From Sphingomonas rhizophila (lineage in GTDB: Bacteria > Pseudomonadota > Alphaproteobacteria > Sphingomonadales > Sphingomonadaceae), in the NCBI RefSeq assembly GCF_014396585.1, contig NZ_CP060717.1, forward strand, positions 868,001-932,000: DNA of 64,000 nt, written 5' to 3'. The position numbers and the translations under genes were made by a program. The notes beneath the pieces were generated by a model. The model saw nothing but the letters and a program-made list of their open reading frames with translations. It was not told the origin of the DNA and did no database searches. Each line of letters starts with the position of its first letter. The stretch's first letter is position 1. Of the stretch, positions 1 through 8,733 are shown in pieces.

Positions 1-972
1 CGTGCCATCATCGCCATGCATTCGACCCATCTCGGGCCGGCGGCGGGCGGCACGCGTTTCTGGCACTATGCTGACGACGCCGACGCCCTGACCGACGCGC
101 TGCGCCTGTCGCGCGGCATGAGCTACAAGAACGCAATGGCGGGCCTGCCGCTGGGCGGGGGCAAGGCGGTAATCCTGGCTGACGCCAATCGCTCCAAGAC
201 CCCCGAGATGATCGCCGCGTTCGGGCGCGCCGTGAACGATCTCGGCGGCAAGTATGTCACCGCCGAAGATGTCGGCATGAGCGTCGCCGACATGATCGGG
301 ATCAGCAAGCAGACCCGATTTGTCGCCGGCTTGCCGGTCGACGGCGGCGCGGTCGGGGGCGATCCCGGTCCGCACACGTCGCTCGGCGTGTTCCTTGGAA
401 TCAAGGCTGCGGTGAAGCGTGCGCTGGGCAAGGACAGCCTGCAAGGCCTCCACATCGCGCTGCAGGGCGCCGGAAGCGTTGCCGGTGGCGTCGCGCGTCA
501 CGCGGCCGCCGAAGGGGCGCGACTGACCATTGCCGACGTTGACGCCGGGCGCGTCGAGCGACTGGCGGCGGAGACGGGCGCCGCGATCGCAGCGCCCGAT
601 GAGCTCCTGTCCATCGAGGCCGATGTCATCAGCCCCTGCGCGCTTGGAGCGATCCTCACCGAGGAGAGCATCGCGGCTCTTAAGGCACCGATCGTCGCCG
701 GTGGGGCCAACAACCAACTCGCCACTCCACAAGACGGGGAGCGCATCCACGCGCGCGGGATCCTGTATGCGCCGGACTATGTCATCAACGGTGGCGGCAT
801 CATCAACGTGTCGACCGAGTATCTGGGCGACGGCGATTATTCGTTAGTGCGCGAACGGATCGAGGCAATTCCGGTCAAGCTCGAAACGATTTGGGCGGAA
901 AGCGCAAAGTCCGGCCGCAATCCGGCCGCGGTCGCTGACGCGATGGCCCAGCGGCTGATCGGCCGAGACTAA
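1..972 (+). CDS. Leucine dehydrogenase-like Glu/Leu/Phe/Val dehydrogenase (5' end cut off)
   Basis: The reading frame is open from base 1, so the N-terminus lies outside the window; 323 codons are visible, and the family is usually about 345-365 residues. It catalyses NAD-dependent oxidative deamination of a branched-chain amino acid (or the reverse) in the cytosol. Visible hallmarks are the SYKNA segment and the LPLGGGKAV segment carrying the catalytic lysine, the AEDVGMS segment, and a Rossmann NAD site with LQGAGSVAGG. The first ATG at 16 is internal (preceded in frame by RAIIA) and is not the true start. Its TAA overlaps the TAG of the convergent glycosyltransferase gene. Substrate preference (Leu, Val or Phe) cannot be fixed from sequence alone. 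Confidence 0.88.
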   Translation, partial: RAIIAMHSTHLGPAAGGTRFWHYADDADALTDALRLSRGMSYKNAMAGLPLGGGKAVILADANRSKTPEMIAAFGRAVNDLGGKYVTAEDVGMSVADMIGISKQTRFVAGLPVDGGAVGGDPGPHTSLGVFLGIKAAVKRALGKDSLQGLHIALQGAGSVAGGVARHAAAEGARLTIADVDAGRVERLAAETGAAIAAPDELLSIEADVISPCALGAILTEESIAALKAPIVAGGANNQLATPQDGERIHARGILYAPDYVINGGGIINVSTEYLGDGDYSLVRERIEAIPVKLETIWAESAKSGRNPAAVADAMAQRLIGRD

Positions 973-1898
973 GTGCGGGCGAGCCGGGCGTCGATTTGGT
1001 CGCGGACGCTACTCCCGGCCTCGAATTTTCTCGCGAAGTAGGCGCCCGAAGCGAACATCGCGTCGAGGTCGGCTTCGGTCAGAGATTGCGGATGGGCGCC
1101 GCCACCGTTCCATTCGGCGAAGCGGCGGTTGTCGAGGCTGAGCGTCATGTCCTCGCGAGCGGCTAGGACCGTGCAGTAATAGCTCTCGTCAGGTTGGGTG
1201 CGCATCCGCAAATGGCGCCGCAATCGTGCCGCGAATCCGCCTGGGTCGAGCACGGCTTCGACTGCCCGGCGATTTCCGGCCCACCAATGATCGCCATAGA
1301 AAGCGGGGCGCTCTTCTGTAAACGGGTGGCGTCCCGCGAAGGGCGGGCGATAGGTTAGCCGGCCGACCCGCCAGCGCGGTTTCCTCCGGACAATCGGGAA
1401 CCATAGTTGCGGCGACATCGTGAAGCGCGTCTTCAACGCGTGATTGCCCGGCGTATCCATGAACGACATGACCGGATTCGTTTTGCCGATGGTCTGTGCA
1501 CGCGGTCGCTTGCCCGGAAGGCAAGGCCGCATGTCGATGAGCGCGTCGCACCGCTCCCTCGCCAACTCGTCGCGGACATCCGATCCCCTGCGTATCGGAT
1601 AATCGGCGGCGCTGAGAAGGAAGACCCACTCAGCGTTCGAGCGGGCAAGTATCGACCGGTATGCTCGCAACGCGCCGTCAACCACCGACCAGTTCGCCCA
1701 ACTCGTTCGAGTCCAATCCTCAACGAAGCGACAATTGGAGGGAAAGGGCGTGCGGTCGACCGGCGCCTGGGAAAAGTCGTGGTGGACGACAACTGGCGGC
1801 GAATCATATTCGCGGTTCAGGGACGCAACCAGCCGCAACAACCTGTCGTCATCCTGGTGCGACAGAATAACGAAACCGACGACTGGCCTATCGCTCAT
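969..1898 (-). CDS. GT14-like beta-1,6-N-acetylglucosaminyltransferase (core-2/I-branching family)
   Basis: A 309-residue protein whose start (ATG at 1898) overlaps the TGA of the FkbM gene as ATGA; an upstream in-frame extension was rejected because it lies inside that gene. The N-terminus VGFVILSHQDDDRLLRLV and the LLSAADYPI motif are characteristic of bacterial proteins related to core-2/I-branching glycosyltransferases; a later HWWAGNRRAV segment also fits. The predicted role is transfer of a sugar to a surface glycan, with donor and acceptor unknown. The coupling to an FkbM methyltransferase supports a role in making or decorating an exopolysaccharide. There is no signal peptide, so it should act on the cytoplasmic side. 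Confidence 0.72.
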   Translation of the reverse strand: MSDRPVVGFVILSHQDDDRLLRLVASLNREYDSPPVVVHHDFSQAPVDRTPFPSNCRFVEDWTRTSWANWSVVDGALRAYRSILARSNAEWVFLLSAADYPIRRGSDVRDELARERCDALIDMRPCLPGKRPRAQTIGKTNPVMSFMDTPGNHALKTRFTMSPQLWFPIVRRKPRWRVGRLTYRPPFAGRHPFTEERPAFYGDHWWAGNRRAVEAVLDPGGFAARLRRHLRMRTQPDESYYCTVLAAREDMTLSLDNRRFAEWNGGGAHPQSLTEADLDAMFASGAYFARKFEAGSSVRDQIDARLART

Positions 1899-2640
1899 CG
1901 TGCGACCTGACGCCGGAAATAGCAGTCGAGTTCCAACACCTCCGGCTCGTCGGGGTTCACCGCGTAGAGCCCCGCCAAGGCGAAGCCTGCGTCCTGATAC
2001 GTCCTGATCTGGTCCGTCCAAGGACCGACGCCCTCGTAAAGCCGCTTAATCCCGATCTCGCTTTGCATTCCGGCCAATTCCCGTGAACGCCGCTCGCGCC
2101 TGCAAACACCTCGCTGTCGAAGCCCTGCGTATCCATCTTGAGAAAGACGTTGCGAAACGAGTGCTCGCTGCGGAGGCGAGGCAGGGCGTCGGAGAGCCTT
2201 TCGACGTCAACCTCGACCGTCTCCTTGATCTCGTTGGCGCCCGCGAAGCGATCGGTCTCGCTGGTGCTCGGCGCGCGGAAACTATTGAACAGCGATACTT
2301 CCATAATGTTGAATTTGGCCCGGCCCGCCTCCCTTCCAAGCGCCACGTTCAACGCTTCCCATTTGCGATCGTCGGCGGCGCGCTCCCGAAGGCGCTGGAA
2401 CGCCGTGGGGTCGGGTTCGAATGAGATGACGAGGCCGCGATAGCCGATGCGCCGAAGCTCGGAACCGTATTGCCCGCCGTTGGCACCGACATCCAGGACG
2501 CAATCGATTTCAAGTTCGCTCAGAAAACGCTTCAGAAAGGCCCGCTGAGGCCAATTCGCACGAAGCGTGGACGGGACCACTGCCAGCCTTTCGCCATAGA
2601 CGAGGCGCGCGGCCTGCTTTTTCACCCAGTCAACCATCAT
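1895..2640 (-). CDS. FkbM family SAM-dependent methyltransferase, interrupted by a one-base frameshift
   Basis: The first part (ATG at 2640) has the SAM-binding motif CVLDVGANGGQYGSELR, the acidic SFEPDP strand, and FLKMDTQGFDSEVFAGA typical of FkbM O-methyltransferases. After about residue 185 this frame leaves the family. The family continuation (GMQSEIGIKRLYEG to ELDCYF) sits in another frame and ends at 1895. Adding one G to the minus-strand GGG run at 2080-2082 joins the two into about 248 residues, the usual FkbM length, and reads VHGELAGMQSE at the junction. The restored stop overlaps the next gene's ATG, which argues the downstream frame is the real one. Likely role: methylation of a sugar in surface polysaccharide. 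Confidence 0.75.
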
Positions 2641-2765
2641 GGACGCGTCGATTCCTTGAAAAGCTCGCTTGGCGACTGGCTATGCTAACGCTCCCACGAA
2701 GTCGAATGGGCGTTGATGACGGGTTCCTTTGCGGGACAGAGGTGAGTAGAGGGGCGTACGTTCCG

Positions 2766-3485
2766 ATGCACGCGCTTGCCAATCCTGCCAGATTCCTGAA
2801 ATTCGCCCGGCCCGTGACCGTGTGGGCGCTGTGGCCTGGCCTGATTCTGGTCGTCGCTGGAATTGGCGGCGGACTTTTCGTGACGCCGCCCGATTACCTG
2901 CAGGGCGAGAGCGCGCGAATCCTTTATATTCACGTGCCCACGGCCTGGTTGGGCATGGCAGGTTGGGGCGCCATCGCGACCGCTTCGCTTTCGCAATTGG
3001 TCTGGCGCCATCCGCTGGCCGCGGTCGCCGGACGAGCGGTGGCAGTGCCCGGCGCGGTTTATGCGGCGCTGTGCCTGGCGACGGGCTCGATCTGGGGCCG
3101 GCCGACGTGGGGCACCTGGTGGGAATGGGATGGACGTCTGACGTCGATGCTGATCCTGTTCTTCCTGTATCTCGGCTACATCGCGCTTGCTGGCGCTGAG
3201 CGCGAGCGGGGCGGCGAGGGACGCATGGCGGCGCTGTTCGGGCTGGTCGGGGCCGTCAACCTGCCGGTCATTCACTACTCGGTGCTGTGGTGGCAGACCC
3301 TGCACCAGGGCCAATCCCTGTCGATCCTGGGCGGCTCTAAGATTGCGCCCGAATTGTTGTGGCCGCTGTTCCTGACCTTGCTTGGTTTTACCCTCTTGTT
3401 CGCGGCGGTAACGCTGATGCGCATGCGGACCGAGCTTGCGCGAACCCGGCTCGAGGCGCGCCTGCGCCGTGCGGCGAGCGAATGA
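2766..3485 (+). CDS. ccmC: Haem exporter protein CcmC
   Basis: A 239-residue inner-membrane protein with six predicted hydrophobic segments and the tryptophan-rich haem-handling motif WGTWWEWDGRLTSML. CcmC delivers haem to the periplasmic chaperone CcmE in system I cytochrome c maturation. The start was placed at ATG 2766 (MHALANPARFLKFAR); an upstream in-frame ATG at 2682 would add 28 non-conserved residues. A purine-rich AGAGGGG lies upstream. It opens a tightly overlapping operon (ATGA with ccmD). The ABC subunits CcmA and CcmB are not next to it in this window, so they must be encoded elsewhere. Confidence 0.95.
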   Translation: MHALANPARFLKFARPVTVWALWPGLILVVAGIGGGLFVTPPDYLQGESARILYIHVPTAWLGMAGWGAIATASLSQLVWRHPLAAVAGRAVAVPGAVYAALCLATGSIWGRPTWGTWWEWDGRLTSMLILFFLYLGYIALAGAERERGGEGRMAALFGLVGAVNLPVIHYSVLWWQTLHQGQSLSILGGSKIAPELLWPLFLTLLGFTLLFAAVTLMRMRTELARTRLEARLRRAASE

Positions 3486-3610
3486 ACGCCTGGCCGTTCG
3501 TCATCGCCGCCTATGCCGTCGTGGTCGTCGCGACGGCGGCGATGCTAGTCGCGTCCTGGACCTCGATGCGCCGTGCGGAGGCCGATGCCGACGCGGTCAA
3601 GCGGCGCTGA
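3482..3610 (+). CDS. ccmD: Haem exporter protein CcmD
   Basis: A 42-residue single-pass membrane protein, MNAWPFVIAAYAVVVVATAA followed by a basic/acidic cytoplasmic tail, exactly the size and shape of CcmD. It is known to stabilise CcmC and help release holo-CcmE. Its ATG overlaps the ccmC stop as ATGA and it ends one base before ccmE. Sequence conservation in this family is weak, so the assignment rests on size, topology and position between ccmC and ccmE. Confidence 0.88.
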   Translation: MNAWPFVIAAYAVVVVATAAMLVASWTSMRRAEADADAVKRR

Positions 3611-3611
3611 T

Positions 3612-4034
3612 ATGCTTCGGCCCAAGCATCAGCGGCTGATCCTGATCAGCCTGGCCCTGGCCGCGCTGATCGGCGCGGTCCTGCTTGCGATGTGGGGATT
3701 GAAGGATCGCGCGGCCTATTTCGCGACCCCTTCCGATATTGCGGCGGGCCGGTTCGCGCCGGGCAAGGCCATGAGACTGGGCGGGATGGTCGAGAAGGGG
3801 TCGTTGCAGCGTCTCCCCGACGGGGTCACCATTCGCTTCCTCGTCAGCGACATGAAGCAGCAGACGCCGGTCGAATTCCGCGGGATCGCGCCGTCGTTGT
3901 TTCGTGAAGGCAGCGGCGTCGTGGCGGAGGGCCAACTGGCCGACAACGGCACGTTCGTCGCCGACAACATCCTGGCCAAGCATGACGAACGCTACATGCC
4001 GCCGCAGATCGACAATGGAATGACGGGGCGATGA
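3612..4034 (+). CDS. ccmE: Cytochrome c-type biogenesis haem chaperone CcmE
   Basis: A 140-residue protein with one N-terminal membrane anchor (about residues 9-28) and a periplasmic OB-fold domain. The haem-binding motif AKHDERYMP is present: its histidine covalently holds haem and the tyrosine four residues later is an axial ligand. It receives haem from CcmC and passes it to CcmF/CcmH. Start ATG 3612 gives MLRPKHQRL, the common CcmE N-terminus. Its stop overlaps the ccmF start as ATGA. Confidence 0.96.
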   Translation: MLRPKHQRLILISLALAALIGAVLLAMWGLKDRAAYFATPSDIAAGRFAPGKAMRLGGMVEKGSLQRLPDGVTIRFLVSDMKQQTPVEFRGIAPSLFREGSGVVAEGQLADNGTFVADNILAKHDERYMPPQIDNGMTGR

Positions 4035-5961
4035 TTGCGGAGGTCGGCCACGCCGCGCTGTGGCTTGCGGCGCTCCTGGCCGCGCTTCAGCTGGGACTGT
4101 CGCTAGGGATTGGCAGCGACCAAGGGCGCGAGATCCGCGCCATCCGTGCGGTCGCGATCGGGCAGGCCGCACTGACGATCACCGCGTTCGTCTTACTCGT
4201 CATCCTGTTCCTTCGCTCCGACATGAGCGTCCGGCTGGTGGTCGAGAACAGTCATACCGCGAAGCCGTGGCTGTACCGGTTCGCCGGGACGTGGGGAAAC
4301 CACGAAGGGTCGATGCTGCTGTGGGTCAGCGTTCTTTCGCTCTCCGGCGTCGCGGTGGCCGTGCTGGAACGTCGCCTGGACCAGCGGACCCTGAGCGCCA
4401 CGCTCGGCGCGCAGGCGGCGCTGTCGCTGGGCTTCTTCGCCTTCCTGCTGTTCTCGTCCAATCCGTTCGAGCGGCTGCTTCCGGCACCGGTCGATGGACG
4501 CGGGCTTAACCCGCTGCTCCAGGACCCGGGTTTGGCATTCCATCCGCCCACCCTTTACCTGGGCTACGTTGGCCTGTCGGTCGCCTTCAGCCTGGCTGTC
4601 GGCGCGTTGATCACCGGGCAAGTCGGTCCGGCGCTGGCGCGGGCCATGCGGCCGTGGGTGGTGGCGGCGTGGGTGTTCCTGACCCTGGGAATTACCGCGG
4701 GAAGCTATTGGGCCTACTACGAGCTTGGCTGGGGTGGCTGGTGGTTCTGGGATCCTGTCGAGAATGCTTCGCTAATGCCGTGGCTGGCGGCGACCGCGCT
4801 GCTCCATTCGGTCAGCGTCCTGGCGGCGAGGGGAGGACTTCGGGCCTGGACCGTCATGCTGGGTCTCGTTGCCTTCTCCATGTCGATGGTCGGCACATTC
4901 CTCGTCCGCTCGGGCATCCTGACGTCGGTCCATGCCTTCGCGGTCGATCCGCAGCGCGGCACCTTCATCCTCGCGTTGCTCGCGCTTTACGTCGGTGGCG
5001 CGCTGGCGCTCTTCGCCTGGCGCATCGGCTCGGTGCGCGAAGGAGCGCCGTTCGACCCGGTCAGCCGCGAGGGCGCGCTCGTCGCCAACAATCTCCTGCT
5101 TTCGGTGATCCTCGGCATCGTGCTGATCGGCACCCTCTATCCGTTGCTGGCAGAGGCCATGACGGGCGAGAAGCTTTCGGTCGGGCCTCCCTATTTCAAT
5201 GCCGTGGCCGGCCCGCTCGCGCTGGTCATCGCGGCGCTCCTGTTTTTCGCGCCGAGCCTTCGCTGGCGCCGCGATCGGGAGCCGGTCTGGCCCCGGATCG
5301 CGCCCGGCGCACTGGTGACGGCGGTCACGCTGGCCGCGACGGTGGTCCTGGCCCCGCACATGACCTTGCTGGAGCGGGCCGGGCTGGCACTGGGCGTTGG
5401 CCTGATCCCCGCCAGCCTGCAGCCGCTGGTCGGCCGGTCGCTGCGCAGGACGCCCCTCGCGACCTGGGGTATGGCCGTCGCGCATCTTGGCATCGGGGTC
5501 GCCTTGATCGGAATGGCGTCGGACAGCGCGTTCACGCAGCAGAAGCTCGTCGCTGCCCGGCCTGGTGAGACGGTGGGGGTCGGTCCCTGGCTGATCGAGT
5601 TCAAGCAGCTGATACCCGCCGCCGGCTCGAACTGGACCGCGCTCGAGGCCGAGCTCCGGGCGTCGCGCGGATCCGGCGTCGAGGTTCTTCACCCGCAGTC
5701 GCGAACATTCAACACGCCACCTACGACGACCGCCGAAAGCGCCATCGCGACCGTATGGAACGGCCAGCTCTACACCGTGCTGGGTGAGCCAACCGAGGAT
5801 GGCCGCTGGCAGCTGCGCCTATGGTGGAAGCCGTTCGTGACCCTGATCTGGTTCGGGGAATCCTGATCGCGGTGGGCGGCATACTTTCGCTCGCCGGTCG
5901 CCTCGCGAACGCGGTTCGCCGCCGCCGCGCGCGCGCAGAAGCCGAAGAGGCGTTTGCATGA
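4031..5961 (+). CDS. ccmF: Cytochrome c haem lyase subunit CcmF (frame breaks near the C-terminus)
   Basis: A large polytopic membrane protein with the WGGWWFWDPVENASLMPWL haem-handling motif and TWGNHEGSMLLWV near the N-terminus. It is the core of the haem lyase that ligates haem to CXXCH apocytochromes. As read, translation stops at 5866 (611 residues) straight after LIWFG. Adding one G to the run at 5855-5858 opens the frame to 5961 and adds ILIAVGGILSLAGRL plus a basic tail: the missing last helix, giving 643 residues as usual. The restored TGA overlaps the next gene's ATG (ATGA), matching the other junctions of this operon. I therefore treat 5961 as the real end. Confidence 0.93.
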
Positions 5962-6485
5962 AGCGTTGGACCCGCTACCTCCCGCTTGCGGCGCTGATCC
6001 TGTTCGTGATCGCCGTCGACTGGCGACTCTCCAACCCGCCGAGCACGGTCATAGAATCGCGGCTGGTCGGGCAGCCCTTTCCGGCCCTCGGCCTTCCCGC
6101 GGTCGATGCAAGCCATCCGACATTGGCCGAAGGTCCGGGCGCGCCGAAAGGGGCGAGGGTCGTCAACCTGTTCGCGAGCTGGTGCCTGCCGTGCATCGGC
6201 GAAGCGCCGGTCCTGATGGAGCTGAAAAGGCGCGGCGTGACGATTGACGGCATCGCCGTCCGCGACAAGCCCGAGCGGGTAGCGGCCTTCCTCAAGAATC
6301 ACGGCGATCCGTTTCGCTTCATCGGTGCGGACCTCAATAGCGGCGGGCAGCTCCAGCTGGGATCGTCAGGCGTGCCGGAGACGTTCGTCGTCGATGGCCA
6401 GGGCATCATCCGGCGGCATTATGTCGGGCCGATCGAGCGCCGCGACCTTGATGACATCATTGCCGCCATGGGACCCTCGCGATGA
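5958..6485 (+). CDS. ccmG: Periplasmic thiol:disulfide oxidoreductase CcmG/DsbE
   Basis: A 175-residue thioredoxin-fold protein anchored by one N-terminal helix (about residues 8-21). The active site is WCLPC within VNLFASWCLPCIGEAP, and the GVPETFVVD segment carries the conserved cis-proline region and acidic DsbE pocket. It reduces the apocytochrome or CcmH disulfide before haem attachment. It sits between ccmF and ccmH and overlaps ccmH by four bases (ATGA). Confidence 0.95.
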   Translation: MKRWTRYLPLAALILFVIAVDWRLSNPPSTVIESRLVGQPFPALGLPAVDASHPTLAEGPGAPKGARVVNLFASWCLPCIGEAPVLMELKRRGVTIDGIAVRDKPERVAAFLKNHGDPFRFIGADLNSGGQLQLGSSGVPETFVVDGQGIIRRHYVGPIERRDLDDIIAAMGPSR

Positions 6486-6882
6486 GGAAGACAATGATCC
6501 TGCTGGCGCTGCTGGCGGCGCCGGTGATGGCCGATAGCGATCTGCCCCAAGGACGACTCGCGAATGAACAACTGGCCGATCCGCGCAAGGAGGAAGCGGC
6601 GCAGGCGCTGATGGAGGAAGTCCGCTGCCTGGTTTGTCAGGGGCAGTCGATCGCCGACAGCGACGCCGATCTGGCGGGGGAAATGCGCGCGATGATTCGC
6701 CAGCGGGTCGAGAAGGGCGAATCGCCTGCATCGATCCGGCGATGGCTGGTCGATCGCTACGGGGCCTGGATCACCTATCGGCCCCGGTCGAACCGCTGAC
6801 CTGGCCGTTGTGGGTCGCACCGATCCTGCTGCTCGGGATCGGCGGTTGGCTGCTTCGTCACCGGATCAGAAGGCGGACGTAA
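6482..6882 (+). CDS. ccmH: Cytochrome c maturation protein CcmH/CcmL (frame breaks before the C-terminal helix)
   Basis: It has a short signal/anchor at the N-terminus and the redox motif LVCQGQSIADSDA (CxxC-like RCLVC), which reduces apocytochrome c. As read the protein ends at 6799 (105 residues) after WITYRPRSNR. Adding one C to the run at 6782-6785 gives YRPPVEPLTWPLWVAPILL and the expected C-terminal membrane helix and basic tail, ending at 6882 (133 residues). The restored TAA shares one base with the ccmI ATG. The restored version fits the family; the read version lacks the anchor. Confidence 0.92.
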
Positions 6883-7505
6883 TGGCTTGGATCGCGATCA
6901 TCCTCTGCGCGATTGTAACGCTCGCCGTCATGTGGGTGGCCGGGCTCCGCGGTCCGCTGCTGACCCTTGGCGCTGCGGCGATTGCGTTCGGGGGAGCCGG
7001 CTACGCCTTGTCCGGCCGGCCGGGCATGCCGGGTGTTTCGCGGGAAGCAACCGATCGCGGTGCTCCGCTGCCGCTTGCCGACGCAAGGCACCGGTTGATG
7101 GGCGAATTCAACGCGGCCGACCGCTGGCTGATCATTGCCGACAGTTTCGAACGTCGCGGAAAGACGGAAGAGGCGGTCGGCCTGCTGCGCAACGCGGTTG
7201 GCAACAGCCCGAACGACTATCAATTGTGGGTCGGCCTGGGGAACGCACTGGCCGATCATGCGCGCAGCTACTCCCCGGCTGCCGCGTACGCGTTCGACCA
7301 GGCGGAACGACTGGCACCCGATCACCCCGCGCCACGCTTTTTCAAGGGGCTGGCGCTCGTGCGGTCGGGCCGGATCGAAGAAGGCGTTTCGCTCTGGCAG
7401 GCAGTCCTGGCCAGCGCACCGGCAGACGCCAGCTGGCGCCCGATGATCGAGGACGCCGTGATGGTATTCCGCAGGCCGGCCGCCGCGCCCGACGACCGGC
7501 CTTAA
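6882..7505 (+). CDS. ccmI: TPR-containing cytochrome c biogenesis protein (CcmI/CycH-like)
   Basis: A 207-residue protein with two N-terminal hydrophobic helices (about residues 3-20 and 26-43) followed by tetratricopeptide repeats, for example WLIIADSFERRGKTEEAVGL and PRFFKGLALVRSGRIEEG. CcmI captures apocytochrome C-termini for CcmFH. It is shorter than the E. coli type and corresponds to the membrane-plus-TPR form common in alphaproteobacteria. It is the last gene of the ccm operon; the convergent alanine dehydrogenase gene ends three bases later. Confidence 0.82.
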   Translation: MAWIAIILCAIVTLAVMWVAGLRGPLLTLGAAAIAFGGAGYALSGRPGMPGVSREATDRGAPLPLADARHRLMGEFNAADRWLIIADSFERRGKTEEAVGLLRNAVGNSPNDYQLWVGLGNALADHARSYSPAAAYAFDQAERLAPDHPAPRFFKGLALVRSGRIEEGVSLWQAVLASAPADASWRPMIEDAVMVFRRPAAAPDDRP

Positions 7506-7508
7506 AAG

Positions 7509-8609
7509 TCACACCGGCTCGAATGCCAGGTCGAGCGCTTCGGCCACCGCATCGTGCCGGATCTTGCCGCCCGATACGTTGAGACCGTTAGCTAGGTGCG
7601 GGTCTTCCGCCATGGCTGCCTCGGCGCCGAGGTTGGCGAGCTTCAGCGCAAACGGCAGGGTCGCGTTATTGAGCGCGAAGGCGGAGGTGCGTGCGACCGC
7701 GCCGGGCATGTTCGCCACGCAATAATGAATGACGCCGTCGATAGTGTAGACCGGATCGGCGTGGGTCGTCGGCTTCGACGTTTCGAAGCAGCCGCCCTGG
7801 TCGATGGCAATATCGACGAGAACGCTGCCGCGCTTCATGGTCTTCAGCATGTCGCGGGTGACCAGCTTTGGTGCAGCGGCGCCGGGCACGAGCACCGCGC
7901 CGATGACCAGTTCGGCTTCTTGGACGGCCTGCGCGATCGCCGCCTTGCTGGCGAAAGCCGTCTTGATCTGGCTACCGAAATGCATGTCGAGCTCGGCCAG
8001 CCGGTCGTTGTTGATGTCGTAGATGGTGACATCGGCGCGCTGCCCGGTCGCCATTTGCGCGGCATTGATGCCGGCGACGCCGCCGCCGAGGATCGCGACC
8101 TTGGCCGGAGCGACGCCCGGAACACCGCCGAGCAGGACGCCGCGGCCACCCTGTTCCTTCTCCAGATAATGCGCGCCGACCTGGATCGACATGCGTCCGG
8201 CGACTTCGCTCATCGGCTTCAGCAGGGGCAGGGCACCCGAACGGCTGGTGACCGTTTCATAGGCGATGCAGGTGGCGCCCGATTTCATCAGACCTTCGGC
8301 CTGCGGCTTGTCGGCGGCAAGATGAAGATAGGTGAACAGCAAATGCCGCGGCTCCAGCATCGCGATCTCTTGCGGCTGCGGCTCCTTTACCTTCACGATC
8401 ATGTCACTTTGAGCGAACACGTCGGCGGCGGTCGGAAGGATCTTCGCGCCGACCTTTTCATAGGCGGCGTCGGAGAAATCGATTCCGGTACCGGCCTTTG
8501 TCTCCACGAACACTTCGTGACCGGCGGCGATCAGCTCGGCGACCGAGGCCGGGGTCAGGCCGACCCGATATTCGTGGTTCTTGATTTCCTTGGGCACACC
8601 AACGCGCAT
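7509..8609 (-). CDS. ald: Alanine dehydrogenase
   Basis: A 366-residue cytosolic enzyme interconverting L-alanine and pyruvate with NAD. It starts with [20 protein letters not shown], has the catalytic lysine in MIVKVKEPQ and histidine in TYLHLA, and a Rossmann motif [14 protein letters not shown]. The start at 8609 is supported by a GGAG about ten bases upstream; an in-frame ATG at 8624 lacks one. It is divergent from kup. Family length (about 370) matches. Confidence 0.96.
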   Translation of the reverse strand: MRVGVPKEIKNHEYRVGLTPASVAELIAAGHEVFVETKAGTGIDFSDAAYEKVGAKILPTAADVFAQSDMIVKVKEPQPQEIAMLEPRHLLFTYLHLAADKPQAEGLMKSGATCIAYETVTSRSGALPLLKPMSEVAGRMSIQVGAHYLEKEQGGRGVLLGGVPGVAPAKVAILGGGVAGINAAQMATGQRADVTIYDINNDRLAELDMHFGSQIKTAFASKAAIAQAVQEAELVIGAVLVPGAAAPKLVTRDMLKTMKRGSVLVDIAIDQGGCFETSKPTTHADPVYTIDGVIHYCVANMPGAVARTSAFALNNATLPFALKLANLGAEAAMAEDPHLANGLNVSGGKIRHDAVAEALDLAFEPV

Positions 8610-8733
8610 CTGAACTTGCTCCATGTCGGGAATGGCGGGCCTATAGACCCCGTCAGCGCCGATTGCAGCCGCTTTTTGCCGGTGGTAGGGCGGCCCGCCG
8701 CGCTGGAGCGTGGGTGAAGGGTATGACTGGGTT

